Positions 49,663 through 49,930 of a stretch of 49,930 nucleotides of DNA are shown here, one piece after another. The stretch is from Acidimicrobiaceae bacterium (lineage in GTDB: Bacteria > Actinomycetota > Acidimicrobiia > Acidimicrobiales > Ilumatobacteraceae): NCBI GenBank assembly GCA_947447175.1, contig CANFIM010000006.1, positions 1 to 49,930 of the forward strand, written 5' to 3'. A program made the translations under genes and the position numbers. The stretch's first letter is position 1; the number at the start of each line of letters is the position of its first letter. The notes beneath the pieces were generated by a model that worked only from the letters and a program-made list of their open reading frames with translations, searched no databases and was not told where the DNA came from.

Positions 49663-49930
49663 GTGTTGTTCTTGCAATCGATGCCGGCACCACCGGCGTG
49701 CGTACGCGCGCCGTGTTCAGCGATGGCCAACCGTCGTTTTCTTCTTATCGCGAGTTCACTCAGCACTTTCCACAACCAGGTTGGGTGGAGCACGATGCGT
49801 CGGAGATATGGACAGCGGTGGTAGCCACCCTTTCTGACGTTGTGAATCAACTGCAAGAACCAGTTGCCGCAATTGGCATTACTAACCAACGCGAAACAGT
49901 GGTGGCGTGGAACAAGCGCACTGGTCAACC
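49659..49930 (+). CDS. glpK: Glycerol kinase, N-terminal part (cut by window edge)
   Basis: The first 90 codons are present. They encode the FGGY-kinase start VLAIDAGTTGVRTRAVF, the phosphate-1 motif of the sugar-kinase fold, then FPQPGWVEHDASEIW and AIGITNQRETVVAWNKRTG, which is typical of glycerol kinase (phosphorylation of glycerol with ATP). The start ATG 49659 overlaps the stop of the phosphatase gene by 4 bp. The rest is outside the window; another FGGY kinase is possible but less likely. Confidence 0.87.
   Translation, partial: MSVVLAIDAGTTGVRTRAVFSDGQPSFSSYREFTQHFPQPGWVEHDASEIWTAVVATLSDVVNQLQEPVAAIGITNQRETVVAWNKRTGQ

Overview
The window looks like chromosome of an actinobacterium, most likely of the class Acidimicrobiia (inference). 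It encodes mycothiol synthesis (mshC), an F420:NADPH oxidoreductase, phosphatidylinositol-mannoside lipid genes (pgsA, patA-like, pimA), an InhA-type enoyl reductase, the proteasome activator Bpa, and SepF-based division without ftsA. Base composition looks moderate rather than very GC-rich. Genes are packed tightly, most neighbours overlap by 4 bp, and no stretch longer than 300 bp lacks a gene. I saw no rRNA, tRNA, CRISPR array, transposase or phage gene.

Region 1 (1-12287) carries the lipid operon on the minus strand in the order thrS, HIT hydrolase, membrane protein, pgsA, acyltransferase, then pimA, a metal-site-less HtpX-like protein and a lipoprotein cut by the window edge. Its core order matches the thrS-HIT-pgsA-acyltransferase-pimA order known from mycobacteria. 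Here it is interrupted by a 2.8 kb block holding a luciferase-like oxidoreductase and arsenic genes (arsC, aqpS, arsI, arsR). Upstream lie plsC, mshC and the F420 reductase gene.

Region 2 (12335-24855) holds inhA, a thioredoxin-like DUF255 protein, a nitroreductase, an unknown protein, dnaE, bpa, a phosphodiesterase, an Rrf2 regulator, rluD, lspA and a TraR/DksA-type protein with a long histone H1-like Lys/Ala tail.

Region 3 (24928-44700) holds ileS, yggT, sepF and yggS followed by the whole division and cell-wall cluster, read from mraZ towards ftsZ: mraZ, rsmH, ftsL, ftsI, murE, mraY, murD, ftsW, murG, murC, murB, ftsQ, ftsZ. murF is absent from its usual place. The cluster starts at a clear promoter overlaid by five TGG repeats at exact 10-bp spacing, the expected MraZ operator.

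Region 4 (44848-49930) holds an SRPBCC protein, a lipoate ligase-like protein, an HNH nuclease, a small conserved protein, a DUF3040 protein, dinB, and a plus-strand operon of a small membrane protein, an inositol monophosphatase-like enzyme and the start of glycerol kinase.

Two signals run across the window. First, many promoter-proximal genes carry a -10-like hexamer exactly 6 or 7 nt before the start codon and no Shine-Dalgarno, which points to leaderless transcripts. Second, all five convergent gene pairs overlap or nearly touch at their stop codons. No strongly novel multi-gene system stands out. The best leads are the dead HtpX homologue, the symmetric bidirectional promoter of pimA and its neighbour, the zinc-less DksA/H1-like fusion, the ars island inside the lipid operon and the missing murF.
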